DNA of 52,246 nt from contig JABJEX010000088.1 of NCBI GenBank assembly GCA_018663035.1, positions 1-52,246 on the forward strand. The letters run 5' to 3'. The notes beneath the pieces were generated by a model, which saw only the letters and a program-made list of their open reading frames with translations, ran no database searches and was not told the origin of the DNA. The position numbers were made by a program, and so were the translations under genes. Below are positions 19,557-28,738 of this stretch, in pieces. The DNA is from Porticoccaceae bacterium. Its GTDB lineage: Bacteria; Pseudomonadota; Gammaproteobacteria; Pseudomonadales; Porticoccaceae. How positions within the stretch are numbered: position 1 is the stretch's first letter; every line of letters begins with the position of its first letter.

Positions 19557-20504
19557 GTGAAACAGACAAATGAACCAGCTCTGGCTATTTGCCAGCTCAG
19601 CAAGACCTACGAGGACGGTTTTCAGGCCCTCAAAGGCATAGATCTCAATGTTAGCCCCGGTGACTTCTTTGCGCTGCTGGGCCCTAATGGTGCCGGCAAG
19701 TCCACCACCATTGGAATTATCTGTTCCCTGGTGCGAAAAACCAGCGGCTCAGTCAAAGTATTTGGTCAGGACATCGACAAAGACTTTAGTGCTGCTAAAC
19801 AGTTTGTTGGAGTGGTGCCTCAGGAATTTAACTTTAACCAATTTGAAAAGCCGATTGATATTCTGATTAATCAGGCGGGTTACTACGGGATTCCCCATCG
19901 CGTCGCTGCACAGCGAGCTGAAAAATACCTTAAGCAACTCGCGCTTTGGGATAAACGAGATATACCCTCGAGAACACTGTCTGGAGGTATGAAACGCAGA
20001 TTAATGATTGCCCGAGCTTTGATCCACGAACCTAAGCTGCTGGTCTTGGATGAACCCACTGCAGGGGTGGATATAGAATTGCGCCGCTCGATGTGGGAGT
20101 TTTTACAAGAGATTAACCGTCAGGGCACAACCATTATTTTAACCACCCATTATCTCGAGGAGGCCGAGAGCCTGTGCCGCAATGTCGCCATCATTGATCA
20201 TGGCACTATTGTTCAAAACACCAGTATCCGTGAACTGCTAAAGCAGCTAAATAAAGAGACCTTTATTCTGGATACAAGGGAAGCTTTGGATAGCTGTCCA
20301 CAGGTGCAAGGTTACCCCCTGAGGCAGACCGACAGCCAGACTCTAGAAGTCGAAATTGAGAAATCCCAGTCAGTCAACGAACTGTTTGCTGGCCTGAGCG
20401 AGCAGCGTATTCATGTGGTCAGTATGCGCAATAAGACCAACCGCCTCGAAGAGTTATTTTTCGATCTGGTGGAGAAAAATTTGCAGGAGAAAAAACATGG
20501 ATAA
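19557..20504 (+). CDS. yadG: ABC transporter ATP-binding protein, YadG-like
   Basis: 315 aa from GTG 19557. It is the cytosolic ATPase of an ABC-2 type exporter. Walker A is GPNGAGKSTT, the signature LSGGMKRRLMIARALIHEP, Walker B LLVLDEPTAGVD, and the H-loop ILTTHYLEEAE. A C-terminal domain of about 90 residues follows, as in E. coli YadG (308 aa). It overlaps the permease start by 8 bp. The substrate is unknown for this family; a drug or polysaccharide export role has been suggested for relatives only by homology. The 148 bp upstream separate it from the divergent DUF2062 gene. Confidence 0.88.
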   Translation: MKQTNEPALAICQLSKTYEDGFQALKGIDLNVSPGDFFALLGPNGAGKSTTIGIICSLVRKTSGSVKVFGQDIDKDFSAAKQFVGVVPQEFNFNQFEKPIDILINQAGYYGIPHRVAAQRAEKYLKQLALWDKRDIPSRTLSGGMKRRLMIARALIHEPKLLVLDEPTAGVDIELRRSMWEFLQEINRQGTTIILTTHYLEEAESLCRNVAIIDHGTIVQNTSIRELLKQLNKETFILDTREALDSCPQVQGYPLRQTDSQTLEVEIEKSQSVNELFAGLSEQRIHVVSMRNKTNRLEELFFDLVEKNLQEKKHG

Positions 20505-21270
20505 CAGTCAGAAGTGGATCGCTTTCAGTACCATAGTGCGCCGTGAGATTCATCGCTTTTTGCGTATCTGGCCGCAGACTCTGGTGCCACCTATTATCAC
20601 TATCGTGTTGTATTTTGTGATCTTCGGTAAGCTCATAGGCTCGCGCATAGGCGAGATGTCTCAGTTGCCCTACATTCAGTTTGTTGCCCCTGGATTGATT
20701 ATGATGTCGGTCATAACCAACTCCTATTCCAATGTGGTCTCATCGTTTTATGGCTCTAAATTCCAGCGCAATATTGAAGAATTGCTGGTGTCGCCGACAC
20801 CCAATTGGATAATTCTGCTTGGTTATGTTGTCGGCGGCATGAGTCGTGGTCTTGGAGTGGGAGCCATGGTCACTGTGCTGTCGCTGTATTTTGCCGACTT
20901 TAGTCTGCACAGTTTGCCAATTACTATCGGCATAGTGCTGATGACGTCATTAATGTTCAGTCTAGCTGGACTGATCAACGCTATTTTTGCTGGCAGCTTC
21001 GATGATATTTCGATTATCCCAACCTTTGTACTGACGCCCTTAATCTATCTAGGAGGGGTGTTTTACTCCATCGACCTGCTCGGAGATTTCTGGGGGTCCG
21101 TGTCGCTTATCAATCCGATTCTTTACATGGTCAATGCCTTTCGCTTTGGCATGGTCGGTATAACTGATATCAACGTGGCCTACTCCTTTGCCATGGTGGC
21201 GCTATTTTCAGTGGTGCTGTTTGCAGTGGCTTTAAGGCTGTTGGAGAAGGGCTCGAGGTTGCGTAGCTAA
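20497..21270 (+). CDS. yadH: ABC-2 type permease, YadH-like
   Basis: 257 aa from ATG 20497, with AGGAG 9 nt upstream. A longer in-frame reading back to 20413 lies within the ATPase gene and is rejected. It is an ABC-2 membrane protein with about six helices. Recognisable blocks are RREIHRFLRIWPQTLVPPII, FVAPGLIMMSVITNSYSNV, and the ABC-2 signature region TPLIYLGGVFYSIDLL. The length matches YadH (256 aa). It pairs with the preceding ATPase by translational overlap, and its stop shares one base with the queF start. Confidence 0.88.
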   Translation: MDNSQKWIAFSTIVRREIHRFLRIWPQTLVPPIITIVLYFVIFGKLIGSRIGEMSQLPYIQFVAPGLIMMSVITNSYSNVVSSFYGSKFQRNIEELLVSPTPNWIILLGYVVGGMSRGLGVGAMVTVLSLYFADFSLHSLPITIGIVLMTSLMFSLAGLINAIFAGSFDDISIIPTFVLTPLIYLGGVFYSIDLLGDFWGSVSLINPILYMVNAFRFGMVGITDINVAYSFAMVALFSVVLFAVALRLLEKGSRLRS

Positions 21271-22091
21271 TGGCGAATTACTCAGATACAGGCTTAGGGA
21301 AGCAAACCCAGTACAAAGACCAGTACGACGCGAGCCTGCTGTACCCCATACCCCGCAGCAAAGCTAGACATCAAGACAACGAAGTGGAGCTGCCATTTCA
21401 GGGCGTAGATATATGGACGGCTTTTGAGATCTCTTGGTTAAACAGTCATGGGCTACCTCAGATCGCCATCGGGGAGTTTTTTATTCCTTGCACCAGTGAG
21501 GCTATCGTTGAATCGAAGTCCGTTAAGCTTTATTTGAACTCGTTTAACCAGACTCCGCTTGACTCTATGGAGGCCGTGTCAGCGTTGATTGCGGCAGATC
21601 TGTCCGCTGCCACGGGCTCTATAGTTGACGTAGTGCTCTATCAGCCGGGTGAATACAACGGCTTTAAGCCAGTGTCAGAACCCGATGGTATCTGCTTAGA
21701 TAACCGGCCTGTGGCAATTAGTAGCTACCAGCCAGACAGCAGCCTGCTGTTTGCTGACCCTCAGAATAGGGTCTCAGAAACTCTGTATTCGCATCTGCTT
21801 AGAACCAACTGTCCAGTGACTGACCAGCCGGATTGGGCCTCGGTTTATATTAGCTATGAGGGGCCCGCTATCGATCCTGATGGGCTACTTAAATACATAG
21901 TGTCATTTCGCCAACATCAGGACTTTCACGAGCAGTGCGTAGAGAAGATCTACAGGGATGTACTGGCGTTTTGCCAGCCTACTGCCCTGACCGTATATGC
22001 TCGCTATATGCGTCGTGGTGGGGTGGATATCAACCCATTTCGCAGTAGTCATATCAGTCTACCCCCAGCTTTTCGTCAAGAGCGCCAATAG
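21270..22091 (+). CDS. queF: QueF, NADPH-dependent 7-cyano-7-deazaguanine reductase
   Basis: 273 aa, the long bimodular (E. coli YqcD-like) type. It reduces the nitrile preQ0 to the amine preQ1 with NADPH in the queuosine pathway of tRNA modification. The QueF signature ESKSVKLYLNSFNQT is in the first half. The active-site Cys is Cys181 in TNCPVTDQPDWASVYI, and the C-terminal half carries DFHEQCVEKIYRDV. The ATG overlaps the stop of the ABC permease (TAATG), so queF depends on the exporter operon for translation here, although no functional link between the two is known. Confidence 0.95.
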   Translation: MANYSDTGLGKQTQYKDQYDASLLYPIPRSKARHQDNEVELPFQGVDIWTAFEISWLNSHGLPQIAIGEFFIPCTSEAIVESKSVKLYLNSFNQTPLDSMEAVSALIAADLSAATGSIVDVVLYQPGEYNGFKPVSEPDGICLDNRPVAISSYQPDSSLLFADPQNRVSETLYSHLLRTNCPVTDQPDWASVYISYEGPAIDPDGLLKYIVSFRQHQDFHEQCVEKIYRDVLAFCQPTALTVYARYMRRGGVDINPFRSSHISLPPAFRQERQ

Positions 22092-22106
22092 GCTTGCTGT
22101 TGCCAA

Positions 22107-22961
22107 TTAGGCAAGGCTGGTGCGCAGAAATTCTGCCAACAGCACTGCCGCCTCGCTACGCTTTTTGCTACGGGAGAAGATTAGGCTAATACCCACCTTA
22201 CCCAGATCAGGAAAGCGTGCCGAGGGGCTGAGAATACGCAGATTCTCTGGCACCGTGCTCTTAGCCAGAACAGTGACCCCGAGCCCCTCCTGAATCGCAT
22301 GTTTGATACCACTCAGATCTGGAATCGTGTAGACAATTTGCCAGGGCTGTTTAATTGAATCGAGCAAGGTGGTGGCACGTTGGCGGTAAATACATCCCTG
22401 GGCCGCAACTATTAAAGGGACTACTGGCGCTCTGTGGCTATTGTGTTCGGCGCTGGCAACCCATACCAGACTGTCGGTCTTTACTAAATCCGACCAGGTT
22501 TTAGAGGGGTTGTCTTCCAAAGCCAGTATAAGATCATGCTGCTCCCGTCCTGCTTTGGACAGTAGGTTTTTACTTAGCTCACAGTTAACTTCGAGGGTGA
22601 TGTTAGGGTAGGCCTTGGCAAAGCGGCTGACGATTTTAGGAAGCAGTATGGTGGCAAACTCACTGGGAATACCTAAACGAATTTTTCCGGATACCGCGCT
22701 TTTGGACAGCTCGCTTATTGCCAGATCATTCAGAGTTAGAATTTGGTTGGCATAGCTGTAGAGAGAACGCCCAGCTTCACTGAGCTCAAGACCTTTGCCG
22801 GTGCGTGCAAATAATGATTCGGCGACCAGCTCCTCAAGTCGTTGTATCTGCAAACTCACCGCAGGCTGAGACCTGCCGAGTATTTCACCAGCCTTGGTAA
22901 AACTCTCCAGTTGAGCAACAGAGACAAAGGCTCGCAACAGCTCCATGGGGAGATTTTTCAT
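22107..22961 (-). CDS. LysR-type transcriptional regulator
   Basis: 284 aa. An N-terminal winged HTH covers residues about 1-65 (LLRAFVSVAQLESFTKAGEILGRSQPAVSLQIQRLEELV). A periplasmic-binding-like effector domain follows (GKIRLGIPSEFATILLPKIV onward). AGGTGA precedes the ATG. It is divergent from gcvT, and a 19-bp palindrome of LysR type sits between them, so it may regulate gcvT-gcvP. It is not close in sequence to E. coli GcvA as far as I can tell from its N-terminus, and its inducer is unknown. Confidence 0.9.
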   Translation of the reverse strand: MKNLPMELLRAFVSVAQLESFTKAGEILGRSQPAVSLQIQRLEELVAESLFARTGKGLELSEAGRSLYSYANQILTLNDLAISELSKSAVSGKIRLGIPSEFATILLPKIVSRFAKAYPNITLEVNCELSKNLLSKAGREQHDLILALEDNPSKTWSDLVKTDSLVWVASAEHNSHRAPVVPLIVAAQGCIYRQRATTLLDSIKQPWQIVYTIPDLSGIKHAIQEGLGVTVLAKSTVPENLRILSPSARFPDLGKVGISLIFSRSKKRSEAAVLLAEFLRTSLA

Positions 22962-22972
22962 GGTTCACCTGA

Positions 22973-22991
22973 GTATTTATATTTTAAATAC
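22973..22991. promoter_or_regulatory. Candidate LysR-type operator between lysR and gcvT
   Basis: GTATTTA (22973-22979), 5 bp, TAAATAC (22985-22991): a perfect 7-bp-arm palindrome containing T-N11-A. Its centre (22982) is about 64 bp upstream of the start point expected from the gcvT promoter, which is where LysR recognition sites usually lie. It is also 12 bp from the lysR start codon, which would allow autoregulation. Confidence 0.55.
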
Positions 22992-23010
22992 CAGCATTAT
23001 ATCTATTAAT

Positions 23011-23039
23011 TTAACAAATTGTAATCAAGGCTCTATTAT
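23011..23039 (+). promoter_or_regulatory. gcvT-gcvP promoter
   Basis: TTAACA (23011-23016), exactly 17 bp, TATTAT (23034-23039) is a good sigma70-type promoter. The start point would be near 23046, leaving a 5' leader of only about 25 nt before the gcvT ATG. That leaves no room for a glycine riboswitch. Confidence 0.6.
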
Positions 23040-23070
23040 TCTGCTTTCATAGCCCAAAAAAGATTTAGCT

Positions 23071-24192
23071 ATGCCCGAAGATACAGCGCTCAAGCACACT
23101 AGTTTCTATGATTATCACCTGGCAGCAGGCGGCAAGATGGTGCCGTTTGCCGGCTACTCCATGGCAGTACAATACAGCGACGGCATAATGCAGGAGCATC
23201 TCCACTGCAGAGACAACGTCGGTCTTTTTGACGTCTCTCATATGGGACAGGTGGTGGTGCGAGGCGAGGGTGCCGCAGCCGCTCTTGAACGTCTTATGCC
23301 GGTAGATCTTGAGGCCCTTGTACTCCATCAACAGACCTATGCGACCTTTACCACAGAGTCTGGGGGAATATCCGACGACCTGATAGTGACGCGCTGGGCT
23401 GATGATGAGTTCTTTTTTGTGGTTAACGCAGCCTGTAAAGAGCAGGATATTGCGCATCTTCAGCAGCATCTACCCGCCCTAGAGATTGATTATCTTGCCG
23501 ATCGCCAGCTTCTTGCACTGCAGGGACGGCGGGCGTCTGAGGTGATGGCGGAGTTAGCGCCAGAAGCAAACAAACTCCGATTTATGAATGGCGGTCCTTT
23601 TAGTATTGATGGTATCGACTGTTACGTTACACGTTCTGGATACACTGGCGAGGACGGGTTTGAAATTTCCATGGCCGCCGCTGATGCAAAATCACTCGCA
23701 GATCGGCTACTGGCTTTTGAAACAGTCCGCTGGGTAGGTCTGGGTGCTCGCGACTCTCTCCGTCTTGAGGCCGGTCTGTGCCTGTACGGCCACGATCTCG
23801 ACCTCGATACATCACCAGTAGAAGCCAGTATCAGCTGGAGTATCAGCAAATCTCGTCGCAGCGGTGGCGCCAAAGAAGGCGGCTTCCTAGGTGCTGAAAA
23901 AATACTTAGCCAGTTGATTCAGGGCGCTGATAAAAAACGAGTTGGCTTTCTGATCGAGGGCCGCGCCCCGGTACGTGAGGGGGCAGAGATTATCGATGCC
24001 AGTGGCGCGGTGGTAGGCCGGATAACCAGTGGTGGTTTTGGCCCTACTTTGGGAGCACCTATCGCCATGGGCTATGTACCCTCAGATTTGGCGAGCCCCG
24101 GTACTAAGCTCAACGCTCTGGTTCGCGGTAAACCAAGGCCCATTAAAGTCACCAAAATGCCCTTAGTGGAGCAGCGCTACTATCGCGGATAG
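23071..24192 (+). CDS. gcvT: Aminomethyltransferase, glycine cleavage T-protein
   Basis: 373 aa, cytosolic folate-dependent enzyme. It takes the aminomethyl group from the lipoyl arm of GcvH and makes 5,10-methylene-tetrahydrofolate plus ammonia. Family blocks are HTSFYDYHLAAGGKMVPFAGYSM, CRDNVGLFDVSHMGQV, VTRSGYTGEDGFEIS and the C-terminal TSGGFGPTLGAPIAMGYV. The GcvT-specific length and start argue against DMSP demethylase or sarcosine-oxidase paralogues. The gene heads a two-gene unit with gcvP; no gcvH is present between or beside them in this window. Confidence 0.95.
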   Translation: MPEDTALKHTSFYDYHLAAGGKMVPFAGYSMAVQYSDGIMQEHLHCRDNVGLFDVSHMGQVVVRGEGAAAALERLMPVDLEALVLHQQTYATFTTESGGISDDLIVTRWADDEFFFVVNAACKEQDIAHLQQHLPALEIDYLADRQLLALQGRRASEVMAELAPEANKLRFMNGGPFSIDGIDCYVTRSGYTGEDGFEISMAAADAKSLADRLLAFETVRWVGLGARDSLRLEAGLCLYGHDLDLDTSPVEASISWSISKSRRSGGAKEGGFLGAEKILSQLIQGADKKRVGFLIEGRAPVREGAEIIDASGAVVGRITSGGFGPTLGAPIAMGYVPSDLASPGTKLNALVRGKPRPIKVTKMPLVEQRYYRG

Positions 24193-24228
24193 TGACGCAG
24201 ATAACGTTAAACCTAATTGGAGCCATTA

Positions 24229-27102
24229 ATGTTGCAAAAAAAACGCACCTTTGCCGATTTACAAAATGCTAGTGAATTTATTGCTCGCCATATCGGCCCC
24301 TGCGCAGATGATCAGCAGGCAATGCTCGATACGCTGGGCTGCAATAGCTTAGAGGAGCTCACACAGCAGGTAGTGCCAGCAGCCATAGCTATGCAGGAGG
24401 ACCTGAGTATTGTCGATGGCTGTACTGAGGCGCAGGCGTTAGCTGAATTGGCGGACATTGCCAGCCGCAACAAAGTTTTTAAAACATTTATTGGTCAGGG
24501 TTACTACGGCACCATTACCCCTAATGTTATTCAGCGTAATATTCTTGAGAACCCAGCCTGGTATACCGCCTACACCCCCTACCAGCCAGAAATATCTCAG
24601 GGTCGCCTCGAAGCCCTAATCAATTTTCAGACCATGATTACCGATTTAACGGGTATGGAGATGTCCAACGGCTCTATGTTGGACGAGGGTACCGCGGCAG
24701 CTGAAGCCATGGCCCTCTGTCAGCGTATGTCAAAGTCTAAGTCACCGCGCTTTTGGGTCGACCAAGACTGCCTACCGCAGACCATTGAAATTATTAAAAC
24801 CCGCGCTGAACCCATGGGTATTGAGGTTGAGATCGGCAATCCAGACCGTTTTGAAGGCGAGGCCTTCGGCGCCTTGCTCCAGTACCCCGGAGCCAGTGGA
24901 GAGGTGCGCAACCATCGTGATGTCATTGCTAAGATTCAGGCGCAGAATGGCCTAGTCGTGATGGCCGCTGATATCCTCAGTCTGGTGCTACTTGAGTCCC
25001 CAGGCTCTCTGGGTGCCGACGTCGCCATAGGAACCACGCAACGTTTTGGTGTGCCACTGGGCTATGGAGGGCCTCATGCTGGCTATATGGCCACCCGTGA
25101 GGCCTATAAGCGCAGCCTGCCCGGTCGCCTAGTGGGCCTGTCTCAGGACGCCAACGGGGAGCCGGCTTATCGCTTGGCGCTACAGACCAGAGAACAGCAT
25201 ATTCGTCGTGAGAAAGCGACGTCTAATATCTGCACTGCGCAGGTTCTTTTGGCGGTGATTGCCAGTATGTATGCGGTCTATCATGGCCCCAAAGGTCTGC
25301 AACGTATTGCCGAGCGCGTACATCTTCTGACCTCTGTATTGGCAGCAGGCTTGCGCTTAAATGGTATAGAACCCATCAATACTAGCTGGTTCGATACCCT
25401 GACAATTAACAGTGGAGAGCGCACCTCAGCGGTTCTAGCTGCGGCACAGGCCAAACAATTTAATCTGCGTCAGTTAGATGCGCAGACTATTGGTATTTCA
25501 CTGGATGAAACCACTGGCCCTGAGGACATAACTGCACTCTGGGAGATTCTGATTGCCGACAGCAGTGCTCTACAGAACCTCGACTTTGCTGTGCTAGCCG
25601 AAGATACTGCAGATGCATTGCCTAGTGATCTTATTCGTATTCAAGGCTTTTTGAGCCACCCAACCTTTAATAGCTACCATTCAGAAACCGAAATGCTGCG
25701 GTACATCCGCAAACTGTCTGACAAGGACATAGCGTTGGATCGCGCCATGATTCCGCTGGGCTCCTGCACCATGAAGCTCAATGCGACCGCAGAAATGCTG
25801 CCCATTACTTGGCCCGAGTTTTCCAATATGCACCCCTTTGCTCCAGCAGATCAATCGGCGGGCTATCGTGCGATGATTGACGATCTCGAAGCAATGCTCT
25901 GCGCCGCCACGGGCTACGATGCCATGTCCCTGCAGCCAAATGCCGGCTCTCAGGGCGAGTATGCCGGCCTTTTGGCCATTCGTGGTTATCACGAGAGTCG
26001 CGGTGACACCCAGCGCGATATTTGCCTGATTCCCAGTTCAGCCCATGGTACAAATCCTGCGTCGGCTCAGATGTGTGGTATGAAAGTGGTGGTGGTCAAA
26101 TGCGATGATCAGGGCAATGTTGATGTTGATGATCTAACCGCTAAGGCGGCCGCTCACGCCGAAAATCTCGCAGCGATTATGGTTACCTACCCATCGACCC
26201 ATGGCGTTTTTGAGGAGCGTATTACCGATATCTGTCAGATCGTCCACAGGTATGGTGGGCAGGTTTACATTGATGGCGCCAACCTCAATGCCATGGTGGG
26301 TGTCTGTCAGCCGGGCAAGTTTGGAGGCGATGTCTCCCATCTCAACCTGCATAAAACTTTCTGCATCCCCCACGGCGGTGGTGGCCCAGGTGTTGGCCCC
26401 ATCGGCGTGGGTGCGCATCTGGCACCATTTCTCCCTAAGGAATCCGACACAGGTAGTCGGCAGGGCGCTCAGGTATCTGCCGCGCCTTTTGGTAGCGCCA
26501 GCATTCTGCCTATTACCTGGATGTATATTCGCATGATGGGTCGCGTAGGTCTCAAGCAAGCCACAGAGGTTGCCATACTCAATGCAAACTATATGGCCAA
26601 ACGTCTACAAGACCATTATCAGGTTCTCTACACCGGTGCCAACGGCCGTGTCGCCCACGAATGTATTCTGGATGTGCGCCCGATTAAAGATCAGATTGGC
26701 ATCAGTGTGGATGATATTGCCAAACGATTGATCGACTATGGCTTTCATGCTCCCACCATGTCATTCCCCGTGGCTGGCACATTGATGATTGAGCCGACAG
26801 AGAGTGAGTCAAAGGCTGAGTTAGATCGTTTCTGCGATGCCATGATTGCTATCAAACAAGAGATTGATCAGGTGGCAACCGGTGAGTTTTTATTAGAGGA
26901 CAACCCACTGGTGCATGCGCCCCATACGGCTGCTGTTGTCTCAGGAGATAGCTGGGACAGAGGCTATAGCCGAAGTCAGGCTGCCTACCCGCTGGAGTCA
27001 TTGCGCCAGACCAAATACTGGCCCCCGGTCGGGCGTTTGGATAATGTCTTTGGTGATCGCAATCTAGTGTGTTCATGCCCATCAATTGCTGATTACCAGT
27101 AA
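24229..27102 (+). CDS. gcvP: Glycine dehydrogenase (decarboxylating), P-protein
   Basis: 957 aa, single-chain GcvP. It decarboxylates glycine with pyridoxal phosphate and transfers the aminomethyl group to lipoylated GcvH. The start ATG 24229 has GGAG 7 nt upstream and begins [24 protein letters not shown]. The PLP-binding Lys is Lys709 in [17 protein letters not shown]. The N-terminal half ([37 protein letters not shown]) and C-terminal half ([30 protein letters not shown]) are both complete. It ends 2 bp before the convergent cyclase gene. Confidence 0.96.
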   Translation: MLQKKRTFADLQNASEFIARHIGPCADDQQAMLDTLGCNSLEELTQQVVPAAIAMQEDLSIVDGCTEAQALAELADIASRNKVFKTFIGQGYYGTITPNVIQRNILENPAWYTAYTPYQPEISQGRLEALINFQTMITDLTGMEMSNGSMLDEGTAAAEAMALCQRMSKSKSPRFWVDQDCLPQTIEIIKTRAEPMGIEVEIGNPDRFEGEAFGALLQYPGASGEVRNHRDVIAKIQAQNGLVVMAADILSLVLLESPGSLGADVAIGTTQRFGVPLGYGGPHAGYMATREAYKRSLPGRLVGLSQDANGEPAYRLALQTREQHIRREKATSNICTAQVLLAVIASMYAVYHGPKGLQRIAERVHLLTSVLAAGLRLNGIEPINTSWFDTLTINSGERTSAVLAAAQAKQFNLRQLDAQTIGISLDETTGPEDITALWEILIADSSALQNLDFAVLAEDTADALPSDLIRIQGFLSHPTFNSYHSETEMLRYIRKLSDKDIALDRAMIPLGSCTMKLNATAEMLPITWPEFSNMHPFAPADQSAGYRAMIDDLEAMLCAATGYDAMSLQPNAGSQGEYAGLLAIRGYHESRGDTQRDICLIPSSAHGTNPASAQMCGMKVVVVKCDDQGNVDVDDLTAKAAAHAENLAAIMVTYPSTHGVFEERITDICQIVHRYGGQVYIDGANLNAMVGVCQPGKFGGDVSHLNLHKTFCIPHGGGGPGVGPIGVGAHLAPFLPKESDTGSRQGAQVSAAPFGSASILPITWMYIRMMGRVGLKQATEVAILNANYMAKRLQDHYQVLYTGANGRVAHECILDVRPIKDQIGISVDDIAKRLIDYGFHAPTMSFPVAGTLMIEPTESESKAELDRFCDAMIAIKQEIDQVATGEFLLEDNPLVHAPHTAAVVSGDSWDRGYSRSQAAYPLESLRQTKYWPPVGRLDNVFGDRNLVCSCPSIADYQ

Positions 27103-27104
27103 CC

Positions 27105-28373
27105 CTATTCAGCTAGAGCTCCGCTTTTTTGGGCAGTACAACTGGTTTTTTGTTTTAAGTGCTTATGGAGGTCTACCACTCGGTAGACCTCTACAGGCTT
27201 AGCAAAGCCCTTAATGGCAATATCGCCTTTGCTCAGGCAGTGCACAGTATCTTTAACTAGGTCAAAGGTAGCGCTGGATATCAGTATCTCATTGCTTTGT
27301 GCTGCGGACTCAAGACGACTAGCAAGGTTTACTGCTCGGCCTAAGAGGGTGCAATCGAGCCTGTTTTCGGTGCCAAAGTTACCCACCTTACAGGCGCCAC
27401 TGTTAATCCCCATCCGCAGAGATGGCGGATTGGTGATGCCTTCAGCTTGCCAGCGTTTTTGCAAGTCCTCCATCGCCCGTTTCATGGCGAGTGCCATAGA
27501 GACACAGGTGATGGCATCGGCTCTAACCCCACGACTCTCTGGATCTCCAAAAAATACCATAATGGAGTCACCAATTACCTTGTCAATGGTACCGCCAAAC
27601 CTAAAGGCTATCTCAGACATCTCAGTAAGATAAGTGTTTAGCAGGGAGGTTAACTGTTCCGGATCCAGCTCCTCTGCCAGACTGGTAAACCCGGCCATAT
27701 CAGAAAAAAATATGCTAAGAGCCTTTTCCTGTGTTTCAGCGCGGACATCTTTGCCAGTCAGAATCGCTTTGCGCAGTGCTGGCGAAAGATATTTGGACAT
27801 GCGAAATGTTCTCAGTGTCAGCCATTCATTTTGACGCAGCACTGCCTCATATTGCTCCGCCAGCAGGGTCTGGGTATGGCGCGCCATATTTGCTTGGATT
27901 AAGCAATATCCAGCAACCACCAGTAGTATTAGTAGTTGCGAACTCTGCCCAGGAACTACTGCCGCAGGTGACAGCCAAAAAGTCACCATCAATCCTAAAA
28001 ACATTCCGCATAGGTTTAGCGGAGCGGTGGCCTTTAGTGAACTAATAATTGTCATCAAAAATGCCAGCCCCAGAGCCACTGTTAGCACTGGGTCAAACCC
28101 CACCAAGGCGATCAAAGCACCGGTGAGTACGGCATCTCCAAATTCCATGCTCACAGCCAGCCTCTGTTGCCAGCGCACTGCGATAGCAGAGCCAGAGGCA
28201 AGATAGCTACCTAGTTGATAAAGAAATAGAGCGAGCAATAGCACCAGCAGTCCGGGGTGATAACCAGCCACCCGCCAGGCGCCCAATAAAATAATCGCAC
28301 CACAGATGCAGACTGTTAGCCTGTAAAGCTCCTGAGATTTAGGCGAGGGGTAAACCATCTCTTTCCATGTCAT
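27105..28373 (-). CDS. Membrane-bound class III adenylate/guanylate cyclase
   Basis: 422 aa. The N-terminal 165 residues hold about five or six membrane helices (for example VCICGAIILLGAWRV and LLVLLLALFLYQLGSYLA). A linker with the motif RMSKYLSPALRKAIL follows, then a class III cyclase domain (residues about 218-400). The two metal-binding Asp are Asp225 (FSDMAGF) and Asp269 (VIGDSIMVFFGD); LGRAVNLASRLE is also typical. It should make cAMP, or possibly cGMP, in response to a membrane or cytosolic signal that is not identifiable. ATG 28373 is used; an in-frame ATG at 28358 with GGAAAGAG upstream is equally plausible. It converges on gcvP. Confidence 0.9.
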   Translation of the reverse strand: MTWKEMVYPSPKSQELYRLTVCICGAIILLGAWRVAGYHPGLLVLLLALFLYQLGSYLASGSAIAVRWQQRLAVSMEFGDAVLTGALIALVGFDPVLTVALGLAFLMTIISSLKATAPLNLCGMFLGLMVTFWLSPAAVVPGQSSQLLILLVVAGYCLIQANMARHTQTLLAEQYEAVLRQNEWLTLRTFRMSKYLSPALRKAILTGKDVRAETQEKALSIFFSDMAGFTSLAEELDPEQLTSLLNTYLTEMSEIAFRFGGTIDKVIGDSIMVFFGDPESRGVRADAITCVSMALAMKRAMEDLQKRWQAEGITNPPSLRMGINSGACKVGNFGTENRLDCTLLGRAVNLASRLESAAQSNEILISSATFDLVKDTVHCLSKGDIAIKGFAKPVEVYRVVDLHKHLKQKTSCTAQKSGALAE

Positions 28374-28738
28374 AGGATTAAGTCTAGCACCGGCATTCTA
28401 ATGGCGCCGAGTTCTCAATTCATGGCCAGTTCTAGATTGCTTTTGAGAGTGCAGACGTGTAAAGTTGCGCGCGTCAAAAAGGCCTGAAAGCAGCGAAATA
28501 TTTGGGTCCAAGAGCATGACCTGTTACCGACCATACAGAGCATTTAACGCATTTAAAAAGGTCAGAAATCGGTGATAGTTTACGGTGAGGTGTCCGAGTG
28601 GCTGACAAAATGCGAAGGCATTTTGGACGCACAAAGGGCGATCTCGCAGAGACAAGAGGCAAGCTCTAGCTTGTCTCGAAGCAACGAGCACGCCGTGCTC
28701 CTGACTAGCTAATAGAACAGAAAACGGTGACAGTTTAC
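28374..28738. other. 365-bp gene-free stretch with hairpins and a partial tRNA-Ser copy
   Basis: No credible coding region is seen. The right half contains the first copy of a 43-bp repeat that includes the first 22 nt of the downstream tRNA-Ser, then a series of short palindromes: AAAATGC-GAAG-GCATTTT (28607-28624), GCGATCTCGC (about 28639-28648), GAGACAAG with CTTGTCTC (28650-28678), and GAGCAC-GCC-GTGCTC (28686-28700). The left half shows nothing clear. The tRNA promoter could not be located with confidence. Confidence 0.6.
28563..28605 (+). repeat. Partial duplicate of the tRNA-Ser 5' end plus flank (copy 1)
   Basis: These 43 bp match 28718-28760 with two mismatches (t/a at 28569 and t/c at 28577). 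The match covers 21 bp upstream of tRNA-Ser and the first 22 nt of the tRNA (acceptor 5' strand and D-arm start). After 28605 similarity stops, so this copy cannot fold as a tRNA. The unit spacing is 155 bp. Confidence 0.85.

Noticed and set aside
22962-23070. Glycine riboswitch upstream of gcvT
   Set aside because: The predicted leader is only about 25 nt and no glycine aptamer-like core or tandem helices are visible in the 109-bp spacer.
23071-24192. DMSP demethylase (DmdA) rather than GcvT
   Set aside because: Sequence blocks and direct linkage to gcvP fit the glycine cleavage T-protein.
28607-28700. CRISPR-like or integron attC array
   Set aside because: The palindromes differ from each other, there are no regular repeats and spacers, and no cas or integrase gene is nearby.
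28584-28735. A second complete tRNA-Ser gene
   Set aside because: Only the first 22 nt match; no anticodon arm, variable arm, T-arm or acceptor 3' strand follows, so it cannot fold as a tRNA.
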